Source: Actinacidiphila glaucinigra (GTDB lineage Bacteria; Actinomycetota; Actinomycetes; Streptomycetales; Streptomycetaceae). Taken from it: 64,000 nt of DNA. This document shows, one piece after another, positions 52,482 through 61,868 of the stretch. A model generated the notes under the pieces. It was not told where the DNA came from and did no database searches. It worked only from the letters and a program-made list of their open reading frames with translations. Both the position numbers and the translations under genes were made by a program. Location of the stretch: assembly GCF_900188405.1 (NCBI RefSeq), contig NZ_FZOF01000002.1, forward strand, positions 434,001 through 498,000, written 5' to 3'. Position 1 is the stretch's first letter; each line of letters opens with the position of its first letter.

Positions 52482-53318
52482 TCAGCCCGACGTGCCGGGC
52501 ATCGTCGACCCGCCGGGGAGCGCAGCGGTGTAGGTCCCGCCCTTCAGGCCCGCGATGACCCCTTCGACCGTGCCCTTCGCCGGCCGGTCGAAGCAGGCGC
52601 TGACCACGAGGCCGACGGCGGACGAGCGGTCCGGGGCCTGTCCCCAGGCCGTCAGTTCCCGCCCGCCGCCGAGCGCGCGGCAGCCGTCTCCCGCGTCAGC
52701 CACGCCCTTCACCACGAACCGCCCCGGCAGGGAGCCGCCGCCGAGCTTGTCCACCTGCCGGAAGGAGATCAGCGCACCGCCCACGGCGACCTTGCCCACG
52801 GGGGGGCAGACCGAGTAGGCGACCATCTCCTGCTTCGTGCACTCGTTCCGCTCCTGGAGGGGTTGCGCGCCGACGAAGCCGACCACCCGGCCGTCCGGGG
52901 CCGTGGCGACCAGGGACGTCCAGCCGCTGCCGGGCAGCTTCAGCCGCAGCCCGGACAGGGCGTCCAGGCTGACGAGGTCGTACGCGGAGTCCGTGCTCCG
53001 CGTCGGCGACGGCAGGGGGGACCCCGGGGCCGGCATCGCGCGGTCGGGGGACGCGGCGGGGACGACGTGCTGCCCGCGTGGCATCGCGGGGTCCGTGGGC
53101 TGCAGCAGCGCGGCGGCCACCACCGCCGCCGCCGTGAGACCGCCGAGCGCGGCCGCCGCACCCACGGCCACCCGGCGCCGCCTGTGCCGCCGCACCCGCC
53201 GCCTGATCTGCGTCATCCGGTCGTGGGGCGCGGGAGTCTGCGGCACGACGCGCTCCAGCAGCACTCCGAGCTCCCACTCCTCCTCCGGCTCGGGCTCAGC
53301 GTTCACACCGCTCACCAC
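52482..53318 (-). CDS. membrane-anchored anti-sigma-like partner of the SigE-family sigma factor
   Basis: 278 aa. A cytoplasmic N-terminus (about 45 aa, acidic then RRRVRRHRRRR) is followed by one membrane helix (about 51-70) and a Pro/Ser linker. An extracellular domain of about 170 aa has four cysteines (ECTKQEMVAYSVC, DGCRALG, SACFDRP). No zinc-binding ZAS motif is visible. GTG 53318 is chosen; GTG 53306 is also possible. The start lies inside the 3' end of the sigma gene (about 20-bp overlap), which is the usual sigma/anti-sigma coupling. Confidence 0.75.
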   Translation of the reverse strand: MVSGVNAEPEPEEEWELGVLLERVVPQTPAPHDRMTQIRRRVRRHRRRRVAVGAAAALGGLTAAAVVAAALLQPTDPAMPRGQHVVPAASPDRAMPAPGSPLPSPTRSTDSAYDLVSLDALSGLRLKLPGSGWTSLVATAPDGRVVGFVGAQPLQERNECTKQEMVAYSVCPPVGKVAVGGALISFRQVDKLGGGSLPGRFVVKGVADAGDGCRALGGGRELTAWGQAPDRSSAVGLVVSACFDRPAKGTVEGVIAGLKGGTYTAALPGGSTMPGTSG

Positions 53319-53823
53319 CCCTCGCCAGGCTCGGCACGGCCGCGAGCTGCCCCCGCAGCATGGTCAGCGCCTTGGACGCCTGGCTCTTCACCGTGCCGGG
53401 CCGGCAGCCGAGCACCTCGGCGGTCTCCTCGACGCTCAGGTCCTCGAAATAGCGCAGCACGACCACCGCCCGCTGCCGCGCGGGCAGCCGGCGTATCAGC
53501 ACCGCGAGCGACTGCTCCAGGTCGACCGAGGCGAACGGGTCCTCCGCGGCCGTCACCACCGTGTCCGGGACCTCGCCGTGCGGCACCTCGCCGCGCCAGC
53601 GGCGCTGCCACCACGACGAGGCCGTGTTCACCAGCGCCCTGCGCACGTAGGCCTCCGGGTTCTCCCCGGATATGCCCCGCCATTTCGGCCACACCTTGGC
53701 CAGGACCGTCTGCAGCAGGTCCTCCGCCAGGTGCGTGTCGCCGGTCAGCAGCCAGGCGACCCGCAGCAACCGCGGCCCGCGCGCGGCGACGAACTCCTCG
53801 AAGTCCGCCTGCGCATCCCTCAC
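53296..53823 (-). CDS. SigE-family ECF RNA polymerase sigma factor
   Basis: 175 aa. Region 2 is FEEFVAARGPRLLRVAWLLTGDTHLAEDLLQTVLAKVWPKW and region 4 is LPARQRAVVVLRYFEDLSVEETAEVLGCRPGTVKSQASKALTMLR. This is the actinobacterial TIGR02983 (SigE-like) group. It is followed by a coupled membrane protein, probably its regulator. GGCAACC upstream at about 53914 could be part of an autoregulated ECF promoter. Confidence 0.9.
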   Translation of the reverse strand: MRDAQADFEEFVAARGPRLLRVAWLLTGDTHLAEDLLQTVLAKVWPKWRGISGENPEAYVRRALVNTASSWWQRRWRGEVPHGEVPDTVVTAAEDPFASVDLEQSLAVLIRRLPARQRAVVVLRYFEDLSVEETAEVLGCRPGTVKSQASKALTMLRGQLAAVPSLARGGERCER

Positions 53824-54002
53824 CGTGGTGTCCTTGCCATCGCGTTCCTGTCCGTGCTCCGAGCAGCCTCACATCCGTTCGAACCGTCCGGGACCCCGGA
53901 TCGGTTGCCGGGAATCCGTGCTCGTCCTCGTTCGTTGCCGCCTCGGACAGTCGCGCGGCGCGCGGTCGTCCCCAACTGACCGCAGACGAAAGGGCGTTCT
54001 CC

Positions 54003-54050
54003 GTGGCAACCGCACCCGACCAGCCGGAAGCAAGGGGGGCCGGCCTGTGA
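54003..54050 (+). CDS. 15-codon leader ORF upstream of terD
   Basis: GTG 54003 is preceded by GAAAGGG at 8 bp and encodes MATAPDQPEARGAGL before TGA. The stop overlaps the terD start (GTGA), so translation of terD may be coupled to this short frame. Too short to judge by codon bias. Confidence 0.3.
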   Translation: MATAPDQPEARGAGL

Positions 54051-54577
54051 GCGGCGTCACCAAGGGCCTCGCCAAGGTCGAGGTCCGGCTCAAATGGGAT
54101 CCCAGTCCGCTCGGCGCGCCCGTCAGCGACCTGGACATAGTCGCGGCGACCTACGGCGCCGCCGACCTCCACGGCACTCCGGCCTACCTCGTCCACTTCG
54201 ACAGCCGCTCCCCGGACGGCACCATCACGCTCAACCGCGACAGCAAGACCGGCAAGGGACTGGGCTTCGACGAGGTCATGACCATCGAACTCCACCGGCT
54301 CAGCCCCGCGTACCAGCGGGTCGTCGTCGGCGTGGTCGTGCAGCAGCGCGACGGCCGGATGACCTTCGGCGACGTCGCGGGCACCGGTGTGCACGTGGTC
54401 GAGGGCCACACCGACCTCGCCGCCTCAGACCTCGGCGAGGTCGCCACCGCCACGGCCGCCACCGTCGGCGAGTTCCGCCGCGGCGACACCGGCGAGTGGC
54501 GCTTCCGGCCCGGCGTCCACGGCTATGACGCCGACCCGGCGTCCTTCGCCCGCGTGATGGGCGGCGGCCCCTCCTGA
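54047..54577 (+). CDS. TerD-family protein
   Basis: 176 aa TerD/CABP domain: KVEVRLKWDPSPLGAPVSDLDIVAATYGAADLHG, then HFDSRSPDGTITLNRDSKTGKGLGFDEVMTIEL, then RRGDTGEWRFRPGVHGYDADPASFARVMG. Calcium-binding acidic positions (SDLDI, NRDSKTG) are kept. TerD proteins are linked to tellurite/stress responses; several copies are usual in Streptomyces. GTG 54047 has GGGGGG seven bases upstream. Confidence 0.87.
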   Translation: MSGVTKGLAKVEVRLKWDPSPLGAPVSDLDIVAATYGAADLHGTPAYLVHFDSRSPDGTITLNRDSKTGKGLGFDEVMTIELHRLSPAYQRVVVGVVVQQRDGRMTFGDVAGTGVHVVEGHTDLAASDLGEVATATAATVGEFRRGDTGEWRFRPGVHGYDADPASFARVMGGGPS

Positions 54578-54592
54578 TCGCCGCCCGGGAAC

Positions 54593-54631
54593 GCCCGTGC
54601 CCTCCCACGACGTACGCGGGAGGGCACGGGC
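54593..54631. terminator. bidirectional terminator between terD and gdhA
   Basis: A perfect 14-bp stem GCCCGTGCCCTCCC/GGGAGGGCACGGGC with an 11-nt loop and ACTT after it, lying between two convergent genes. Confidence 0.75.
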
Positions 54632-54681
54632 ACTTCTGAGGGCGGGGCGAGGGGCGGCCCCGCGGTCCGGGCCCGCCGGGC

Positions 54682-56094
<1,413 letters not shown>

Positions 56095-56184
56095 TCAACG
56101 AGTACGGACGGGAGGAGGCCATGTGTCAGCGGAGGGACGAATGTCCGCATCACCCGGAACGCGCAGCACCTCACGACCCGGCAG

Positions 56185-56226
56185 CCGCAGGGGGCTCCGC
56201 GGCCGTCGCCGCGGAGCCCCCTGCGG
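56185..56226 (-). terminator. terminator of the second ECF sigma operon
   Basis: A perfect 18-bp stem (56185-56202 with 56209-56226), 6-nt loop, 31 bp after the stop of the membrane-protein gene. Confidence 0.75.
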
Positions 56227-56257
56227 TGGTACGGGCCCCCGGCCCGCAGCCGGCGGA

Positions 56258-56770
56258 CTACCCGGCGGGAATGGGCCGGGCCCCGATGCGGGCGCAGGCC
56301 TGGTCCTGGCCGAGGCCGTCGGCGGGCCAGACGACCTTGCCGGCGCCGCCGGGGTAGTAGCAGGCCGCGAAGGACGTGGGGACGGGCTCGGACGGCCCCC
56401 ACATCTCCTTCCAGCGCCCGGCACAGACCGCGCCCGGGTCCTTCGGGTCGAACTCCTTGACCGCGTCCGACGGCAGACCGGAGAGGTCGGCGCCACGCGC
56501 CAGCGTCCGGGCGCACATCATCTTCCCGCCGGCGTCCTCACCCCACGGCATCCCCCCGGCGACGGCCACGACACCGCCCCCGGCCAGTGCGACGACGGCC
56601 GCGCCGCCGGCCACGGCGACCCGCAGCGACCGCCGTCCCGTGGCCCGCGGCGTCGCCGCCTGGTCCAGCACGGAGCGCAGCGTCTCCCGTCCGGCGTCCG
56701 ACCTCGTCCAGCCCTCGGCCCCCTGCGGGCGCAGCTCCCGGACGGCGTCCAGGACAGGGTCGTTCGTCAT
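56258..56770 (-). CDS. small membrane protein coupled to an ECF sigma factor
   Basis: 170 aa. A cytoplasmic N-terminus with RPQGAEGWTRSDAGRETLRSVLDQA precedes one membrane helix (about 49-68) and an extracellular part with three Cys and Trp-rich segments (GKMMCARTL, AVCAGRWKEMWGP, FAACYYPGG). No known domain beyond its topology. ATG 56770 overlaps the sigma stop (ATGA) and has GGAGG seven bases upstream. Context says regulator of that sigma factor; this is inference. Confidence 0.75.
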   Translation of the reverse strand: MTNDPVLDAVRELRPQGAEGWTRSDAGRETLRSVLDQAATPRATGRRSLRVAVAGGAAVVALAGGGVVAVAGGMPWGEDAGGKMMCARTLARGADLSGLPSDAVKEFDPKDPGAVCAGRWKEMWGPSEPVPTSFAACYYPGGAGKVVWPADGLGQDQACARIGARPIPAG

Positions 56771-57309
56771 GCGTGTACCTCCGAATCGAGCGGGGTGAAG
56801 GATGCGGGACGCCGCTCCAGAGCGGCGCGGAACCTCTTGCGGGCCCGGTGGAGCCGCAGCGTGTACGCCGCCCTGGTGCAGCCCAGGGCCTTGGCCGCCT
56901 GCTGCGCACTCAGGTCGTACCAGCCGGTGAGCAGCAGCACTTCGCGGTCGGCCTCGGACAGCGCCATCAGCACCCGGAACACGTGCTCGCGGTCGCCTAT
57001 GCGATCCTCGAAGACCTCCTGCGGAGCACGGTCCATCACCGCGGATATCCGCTCCGCGAGCGCCTGCCGCCGTACGTCCGACCGCACCCGGTTGGCGAGC
57101 AGCCGGCGTGCCGCCGCCAGCAGCCAGGGCAACGCGTCGTCCGGTACGGACCGCTGCTTGCGCCAGGCCAGCAGGAAGGTCTCGGAGAGCACGTCCTGCG
57201 CGGTCTCGCGATCCGTGCGGTGCATCAGGTAGCCCATCACCCGGTCGGCGTGGGCCTCGTACCACTCTTCCACCAGCTCGTGTCCTCGCGGACCCTCACG
57301 TGCCGTCAT
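56767..57309 (-). CDS. ECF sigma-70 factor
   Basis: 180 aa. Region 2 is YEAHADRVMGYLMHRTDRETAQDVLSETFLLAWRKQ and region 4 is ALSEADREVLLLTGWYDLSAQQAAKALGCTRAAYTLRLHRARKRF. ATG 57309 is chosen (AAGGGTGCGC upstream); GTG 57315 is possible. Its stop overlaps the next start by 4 bp. Upstream, TGCACCC and CGTC occur on the minus strand in an ECF-like arrangement. Confidence 0.9.
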   Translation of the reverse strand: MTAREGPRGHELVEEWYEAHADRVMGYLMHRTDRETAQDVLSETFLLAWRKQRSVPDDALPWLLAAARRLLANRVRSDVRRQALAERISAVMDRAPQEVFEDRIGDREHVFRVLMALSEADREVLLLTGWYDLSAQQAAKALGCTRAAYTLRLHRARKRFRAALERRPASFTPLDSEVHA

Positions 57310-57436
57310 GCGCACCCTTCCCTCCCTGAACAGGCTTTCACTGGGGAATGTCCGGCCGGGCGCAGACGATTACAGGCCGGGGCCGGGGCTGGGTGCAACG
57401 AGGCGGAGGTCACACCGCCAGGGGGCCGGCGGCGGC

Positions 57437-58279
57437 TCAGGGGCGCTCCGCGGTCACCAGCCAGAGCCGGGCGGTCAGCACGACGTCCCCGTCCGCGGTC
57501 GTGAAGTCGCGGAAGGCCTCCAGCGCGGCGTCCCGGGCACGGGAGCGGGCCGTCTCGTCGGCCTGGTCCTCGCGCAGCCAGTGCTGCACGGGCCCCCAGC
57601 CCATCAGGAAGTCGGCCGCGTCCTCGGCGTCCCTCCCCCAGACCTGCGGGACGTCCACCGCGGTCGAGGTCACCCCGGCGAAGCCCGCCCCGGTCAGGAT
57701 CTCTTCGGTGTACGCGGGATCGCCGAAGGAGGCCGGCCCGGTGTTCCCGGTGAAGTCGGGCACGGACACCACGGTCCCGATCGCCCGGTAGATCTTCGTC
57801 TGGTCCATGCTCCGATGGCCCCGCGAGCACACGAACGCCAGCCGCCCGCCGGGACGCAGCGCGCGGCGGAGGTTGGCGAACGCGGCGACGGGATCGGCGA
57901 AGAACATCACCCCGAAGCGGCTCACCACCGCGTCGAAACCCTCCCGGGGGAACGGGTGCACCTGGGCGTCACCTCGTGCGAAGGCGACGCCGCCGAGACC
58001 CTCCCGCTCCGCGGCGGCGACCGCCTCCCGCAGCATCGGCTCCGACAGGTCCACGCCGAGCACCGTGGCGCCTCGCCGTCCGGCGAGCCGCGCCACGCGC
58101 CCGGTCCCGCAGCCCACGTCCAGCACCCGGCTGCCCGCCACGACCGGAAGGTCGTCGAGCAGGTGGTCGTTCACCGCGTCGTTGAGCGCGTCGTACCGCT
58201 CGGGATACGTGGCCCAGTGGCGTCCCTCGTACCCGTTCCACGCGTCGGACTGGTCCAGGTTCACGATCCGGTTGCCCAT
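57437..58279 (-). CDS. class I SAM-dependent methyltransferase
   Basis: 280 aa. The SAM-binding motif is VLDVGCGTGRVARLAGRRG with the acidic residue following in VLGVDLSEPML; the post-II motif is FDAVVSRFGVMFFADPVAAFANLRRAL. It is in the UbiE/MenG-like small-molecule group. The substrate cannot be told. ATG 58279. Confidence 0.88.
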   Translation of the reverse strand: MGNRIVNLDQSDAWNGYEGRHWATYPERYDALNDAVNDHLLDDLPVVAGSRVLDVGCGTGRVARLAGRRGATVLGVDLSEPMLREAVAAAEREGLGGVAFARGDAQVHPFPREGFDAVVSRFGVMFFADPVAAFANLRRALRPGGRLAFVCSRGHRSMDQTKIYRAIGTVVSVPDFTGNTGPASFGDPAYTEEILTGAGFAGVTSTAVDVPQVWGRDAEDAADFLMGWGPVQHWLREDQADETARSRARDAALEAFRDFTTADGDVVLTARLWLVTAERP

Positions 58280-58329
58280 GGGACGAACCTACTGCGCGCG
58301 GTGGGCGCCCGGGACGTCCGTCGTCCGCC

Positions 58330-59067
58330 CTACCAGGGAGCGGGGCCGTCCTCGTTGAAGTAGCCGCCGCTGGGGCCGTCGTCGGGGAGCGTGGCCAGCT
58401 TCACGATGATCCCGGCGCCCTCCTCGGCCGTACGGGCGCCGGCGTTGTGGGTGAGGTCGGTGGCGGTCAGTCCGGGCGAGGCCGAGTTGATCTTTATGTG
58501 CCCGTACCCGGGCTCCCGCCGGAACGCCTGGGCGTACTGGACGGTGAGCATGTTCAGCGCGGCCTTCGAGGACGCGTAGGGGAGGATGTGGTCGGCGTCG
58601 GCGTAGATGGTGCCCGGCTCGCTGGTCAGCGTCAGCGAGGCGGTGGTGCTGGAGACGTTGACGATGCGTGCGGCGGCCGAGGCGGCCAGCAGCGGCAGCA
58701 TCGTGTGCGTGACCGTGACCACGCCGAAGACATTGGTCTCGTAGGTGGCCCGGACGTCCGCCGCCGTGGTGCTCAGCGCGGGGGACTCGACGATCCCGCC
58801 GGCGTTGTTCACGAGGATGTCGAGGCTCCCGAACTCCTCGCGTATGCGTGCGGCGACGCGCTCGACGCCGTCCACGTCGGTGACGTCCAGTTGGACGGGG
58901 AGGACCCGCAGGCCTTCCGCGGCCAGTTCGGCGGCGGCGGCCTCGCCCCGCCGCATGTCGCGGCTGCCGAGCAGCACGGTCGCTCCCGCGGCCGCGAGCT
59001 GTCGGGCGGTCTCACGGCCCAGTCCCTTGTTGGCACCGGTGACCAGGGCCGTCGGGTTGTCGATCAT
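58330..59067 (-). CDS. SDR-family oxidoreductase
   Basis: 245 aa classical SDR with a complete active site: cofactor loop VTGANKGLG, NNAGG, the Ser in NVSSTTASL, and YASSK (the Tyr/Lys pair). ATG 59067 has CAGGAGAA upstream. The promoter region is unusually well defined (59095-59147) and holds three palindromes, so regulation by a dimeric repressor is likely, but no regulator gene is adjacent. Substrate unknown. Confidence 0.9.
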   Translation of the reverse strand: MIDNPTALVTGANKGLGRETARQLAAAGATVLLGSRDMRRGEAAAAELAAEGLRVLPVQLDVTDVDGVERVAARIREEFGSLDILVNNAGGIVESPALSTTAADVRATYETNVFGVVTVTHTMLPLLAASAAARIVNVSSTTASLTLTSEPGTIYADADHILPYASSKAALNMLTVQYAQAFRREPGYGHIKINSASPGLTATDLTHNAGARTAEEGAGIIVKLATLPDDGPSGGYFNEDGPAPW

Positions 59068-59094
59068 TGAGTTCTCCTGTGCGCGGCGACAAAC

Positions 59095-59147
59095 GGACCC
59101 CGGGGTCCACTTATGGTCACCGTAACCGGACCCACGAGTCCGGTCAA
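59095..59147 (-). promoter_or_regulatory. promoter with palindromic operators for the SDR gene
   Basis: On the minus strand, -35 TTGACC (59142-59147), a 17-bp spacer, and -10 TACGGT (59119-59124). The dyad ACCGGAC-n6-GTCCGGT covers the -35/spacer, and GGTTACGGTGACC covers the -10. GGACCCCGGGGTCC, a perfect 14-bp palindrome (59095-59108), lies just downstream in the leader. Confidence 0.6.
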
Positions 59148-59210
59148 AGGGATGTGCGTCACGCCGCAGGGCATGACGAGGTGGCGTCCAGCGCGGAGAA
59201 CCGCGAAGCG

Positions 59211-59244
59211 AAGAGGCCCTACCCCGCCCGGGATGGGGCCTCTT
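59211..59244. terminator. hairpin in the 59.1-59.4 kb intergenic region
   Basis: AAGAGGCCC and GGGCCTCTT, 9-bp arms with a 16-nt loop. No gene ends next to it. It may insulate the two divergent promoters of the SDR and the secreted-protein gene. The remaining 157 bp up to 59401 is AT-richer and should hold the secreted protein's promoter (GATAAG near 59347). Confidence 0.35.
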
Positions 59245-59401
59245 GGGCGCGCGCTCCGGATCGGCCCCGCGTCCGATCGGGTCGTCTTTCCCCTCAGCCG
59301 ATGCGCGCCTGATGTACCGGGCTTCCGATTCCGCCATGAATGAAGTGATAAGTGGGATTAATTGCCGCTTGTCACTCCATCGAGCTCGAAGGAGACGCAG
59401 G

Positions 59402-59896
59402 ATGCGTCGTTTCAAGGCAATGGCGCCGGTCGCGGTCACCGCGCTCGCCGCGGTCCTCGCCTACGGACCGCTCGCGCAGGCCACCTCCCCGGACCGCGAC
59501 CCCGGCCCGCACGGTGACGGCGAGACGGTCATCAAATTGGACGACTCCGTGCGGGAATTCGCCGCCGTCGACGTGGGCGGCCCGGGCATGAGCCTCGGCG
59601 ACGAGGCGATCGGCTTCTCGGACTTCTTCCAGAACGGTCGCAAGGTGGGCACCGGCGGCTTCGTCTGCACCGTCGTCAGCCTCCAGAAGAGTCTGCGGCA
59701 GTGCGAATCCACCCTCCGGCTGGCCAAGGGCGACATCACCCTGCAGGGCTTCGCGCCTTTCATCGTCAGCTTCCCGACCAGGTTCACGCTCGCGATCACC
59801 GGCGGTACCGGCGCCTACCGCGACGCCCGCGGCTATATGGACGGCGTCAACATCGACACCACGCATGCCAGGCTGACCGTCCACGTCACCAGGTGA
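59402..59896 (+). CDS. secreted allene-oxide-cyclase/dirigent-like barrel protein
   Basis: 164 aa. A signal peptide (about 1-27, cleavage after AQA) is followed by a beta-rich domain resembling the allene oxide cyclase barrel: EFAAVDVGGPGMSLGDEAIGFSDFFQNGRKVGTGGFVCTVV, then GDITLQGFAPF and FTLAITGGTGAYRDARGYM. The GGTGxYxxARG motif is characteristic of this superfamily. Two Cys may pair. The bacterial function is unknown. ATG 59402 has AAGGAG seven bases upstream. Confidence 0.8.
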   Translation: MRRFKAMAPVAVTALAAVLAYGPLAQATSPDRDPGPHGDGETVIKLDDSVREFAAVDVGGPGMSLGDEAIGFSDFFQNGRKVGTGGFVCTVVSLQKSLRQCESTLRLAKGDITLQGFAPFIVSFPTRFTLAITGGTGAYRDARGYMDGVNIDTTHARLTVHVTR

Positions 59897-59957
59897 CCCC
59901 CGGGCGCCGCCCGCCCGCACGGGAGCGCGCGCCCGCCATCGTCGCTGCACATGAGAA

Positions 59958-59988
59958 AGGGCCAGGTCAGAGATACTGACCTGGCCCT
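59958..59988 (-). terminator. terminator of tRNA-Thr
   Basis: AGGGCCAGGTCAG-AGATA-CTGACCTGGCCCT, a 13-bp perfect stem 8 bp after the tRNA on the minus strand, followed by TTTC. Confidence 0.8.
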
Positions 59989-59996
59989 CTTGGTTG

Positions 59997-60070
59997 AGCC
60001 GCCTAAGGGAATCGAACCCTTGACCTACGCATTACGAGTGCGTCGCTCTGGCCAACTGAGCTAAGGCGGC
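59997..60070 (-). tRNA. tRNA-Thr (anticodon CGT)
   Basis: The cloverleaf is complete: acceptor GCCGCCT/AGGCGGC, D-arm with AGCTCAGTTGG, anticodon loop CTCGTAA, T-loop GGTTCGATTCC. CGT reads ACG. Discriminator base is U, and CCA is not encoded. No partial copy of its 3' end is seen nearby, so no evidence for integration here. Confidence 0.96.
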
Positions 60071-60123
60071 AGGCTGCCGAGACAGCTTGGCATCGGCAGC
60101 GGCCACAAGTCTACACAGTTCTT

Positions 60124-60191
60124 GAGGGGCCCCTGACCAGGGTGCGACGGGGGTCCGGTCGCCGTCGCACGAGGTCGGGCCGGGGCCCCTC
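60124..60191 (-). terminator. branched terminator of the TAP-like peptidase gene
   Basis: Outer arms GAGGGGCCCC/GGGGCCCCTC (60124-60133 with 60182-60191) enclose an inner hairpin GTGCGACGG/CCGTCGCAC (60142-60150 with 60162-60170). It lies just after the minus-strand stop at 60197. Confidence 0.6.
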
Positions 60192-60196
60192 GGGGG

Positions 60197-61768
60197 TCAG
60201 CAGGTCTTGCCGTCCGCCGGGGGCGTGCCCTCCAGGAGGTAGCGGTTGACGGCGGAGTCGATGCAGTTGCTGCCGCGGGCGTACGCCGTGTGGCCGTCGC
60301 CGTCGTAGGTGAGGAGGACGCCCGAGTCGAGCTGGCCGGCGAGGGACTTGGCCCAGGCGTAGGGCGTGGCGGGGTCGCGGATGGTGCCGACGACGAGGAT
60401 GGGGTCGGCGCCGGTGGCCTCGATGCGGTGCGGCTTGCCGGCGGGCGGGACCGTCCAGTAGGTGCAGATCAGACTGGACCACGCGAGGTTCTTGCCGAAG
60501 TGCGGGGACTCGGCGGTGAACGCGGCGACGGACTGCTCCGCGGCCTGCGGACCCGACAGGGCGGGCGGCAGGTCGAGGCAGTTCACGGCGGCGTTGGCGA
60601 ACATCAGGTTGTCGTAGTGGCCGCGGTCGTTCCGCTCGTAGTACGTGTCGGACAGGGTGAGCAGGCCGCTCCCGTCGCCCTTGTTCGCCTTGGTGAGCGC
60701 GGTGCTCAGGGTCGGCCACATCGACTCGTCGTACATCGCGGCGATCACGCCGGTGGTGCCGAGCGCCTCGGTCAGCTTGCGGGAGCTGCCGGTGTTCAGC
60801 GGCTTGCCGTCCAGCTGCTTGAAGAGCGTGTCGAGGCGGTGCCCGGCGTCGGCGGTGCTCTTGGTGCCGAGCGGGCAGTCGCGGTGGCTGATGCAGTCCG
60901 CGGCGAAGGCGTCGAAGGCGGTCTCGAAGCCGGAGGCCTGGCCGCGGCTCGCGTCGAGGGCGGAGATCGACGGGTCGACGGCGCCGTCGAGGACCAGCCG
61001 GCCCGCCTTGTCCGGGAAGAGCTCGGCGTAGGTGGCGCCCAGGAAGGTGCCATAGGACTTGCCGACGTAGTTGAGCTTGCGGTCGCCGACCAGGGCGCGG
61101 AAGACGTCCATGTCACGGGCCGACTCGACCGTGCTGACGTGCTTGAGCAACTTGGCCGAGCGCTGCCGGCAGCCGTCGGCGAACTCCTTGTCGGCGGCGA
61201 CGAGGGCGTCGACCTCCGCACCGTCGTCAGGGGTGACGTCGGTCGCCGCGAAGGCGTCCATCTGGCTGTCGCTGAGGCACTCGACGGGCTCGCTGCGGGC
61301 CACGCCGCGCGGGTCGATGGCGGCCATGTCGTAGCGCGAGGTGACCGCCGTCGGGTAGCCGAAGGCCGCGTACTGCAGGTAGTCGATCGCGGAGCCGCCG
61401 GGGCCGCCCGGGTTGACCAGCAGGGTGCCGAGCCGCTTGCCGCCGTCCTCGGCCCGCTTCCGGGTGACGGCGAGCTTGAGGTCGGTCTCGGCCGACGGGT
61501 GCGCGTAGTCGAGGGGGACCCGCATGGTGGCGCACTGCATGCCCGGCATGTCCTTGCAGTCGCGCCAGGACAGGCGCTGCTCGTAGTACGACCGGAGGTT
61601 GCCGTAGGCGTCCGCGGAAGCGCCCGAGGGCGGCGGCCCGCCGAGCGAGCCCGCCGGGGACGACGCGGCGGCACTGTGGGTGCTGCCACCGGTCGTGCAC
61701 GCGGACAGCATCAGCCCGGCGACGGCGAGGACGGTGCCGGAGGTACGGAGCAGGCGCGGGGTGTGCAT
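60197..61768 (-). CDS. lipoprotein TAP-like alpha/beta hydrolase (Slp-type peptidase)
   Basis: 523 aa. The lipobox LSAC (Cys24) gives outer-face anchoring. The alpha/beta-hydrolase core has NPGGPGGS (oxyanion region), the nucleophile Ser238 in VGKSYGTFLG, and a C-terminal TAP-like segment with Asp (VVGTIRDPATPY) and His (DGDGHTAY). This is the family of Streptomyces tripeptidyl aminopeptidase and mycelial proteinases SlpD/SlpE. ATG 61768. Confidence 0.92.
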   Translation of the reverse strand: MHTPRLLRTSGTVLAVAGLMLSACTTGGSTHSAAASSPAGSLGGPPPSGASADAYGNLRSYYEQRLSWRDCKDMPGMQCATMRVPLDYAHPSAETDLKLAVTRKRAEDGGKRLGTLLVNPGGPGGSAIDYLQYAAFGYPTAVTSRYDMAAIDPRGVARSEPVECLSDSQMDAFAATDVTPDDGAEVDALVAADKEFADGCRQRSAKLLKHVSTVESARDMDVFRALVGDRKLNYVGKSYGTFLGATYAELFPDKAGRLVLDGAVDPSISALDASRGQASGFETAFDAFAADCISHRDCPLGTKSTADAGHRLDTLFKQLDGKPLNTGSSRKLTEALGTTGVIAAMYDESMWPTLSTALTKANKGDGSGLLTLSDTYYERNDRGHYDNLMFANAAVNCLDLPPALSGPQAAEQSVAAFTAESPHFGKNLAWSSLICTYWTVPPAGKPHRIEATGADPILVVGTIRDPATPYAWAKSLAGQLDSGVLLTYDGDGHTAYARGSNCIDSAVNRYLLEGTPPADGKTC

Positions 61769-61868
61769 CGAAGCCTCGGTTCCTCGTGGTGGTCATCTGG
61801 AGCGTATCCGCAGGGCCGGTGGCGAACCGTCGTCCACAGTCCTCGTACGGGTGATTCGGCCCGCGCCG

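Noticed and set aside
59997-60070. tRNA-Thr as an integration site of a mobile element
   Set aside because: No duplicated 3' tRNA segment and no integrase or excisionase in the flanks.
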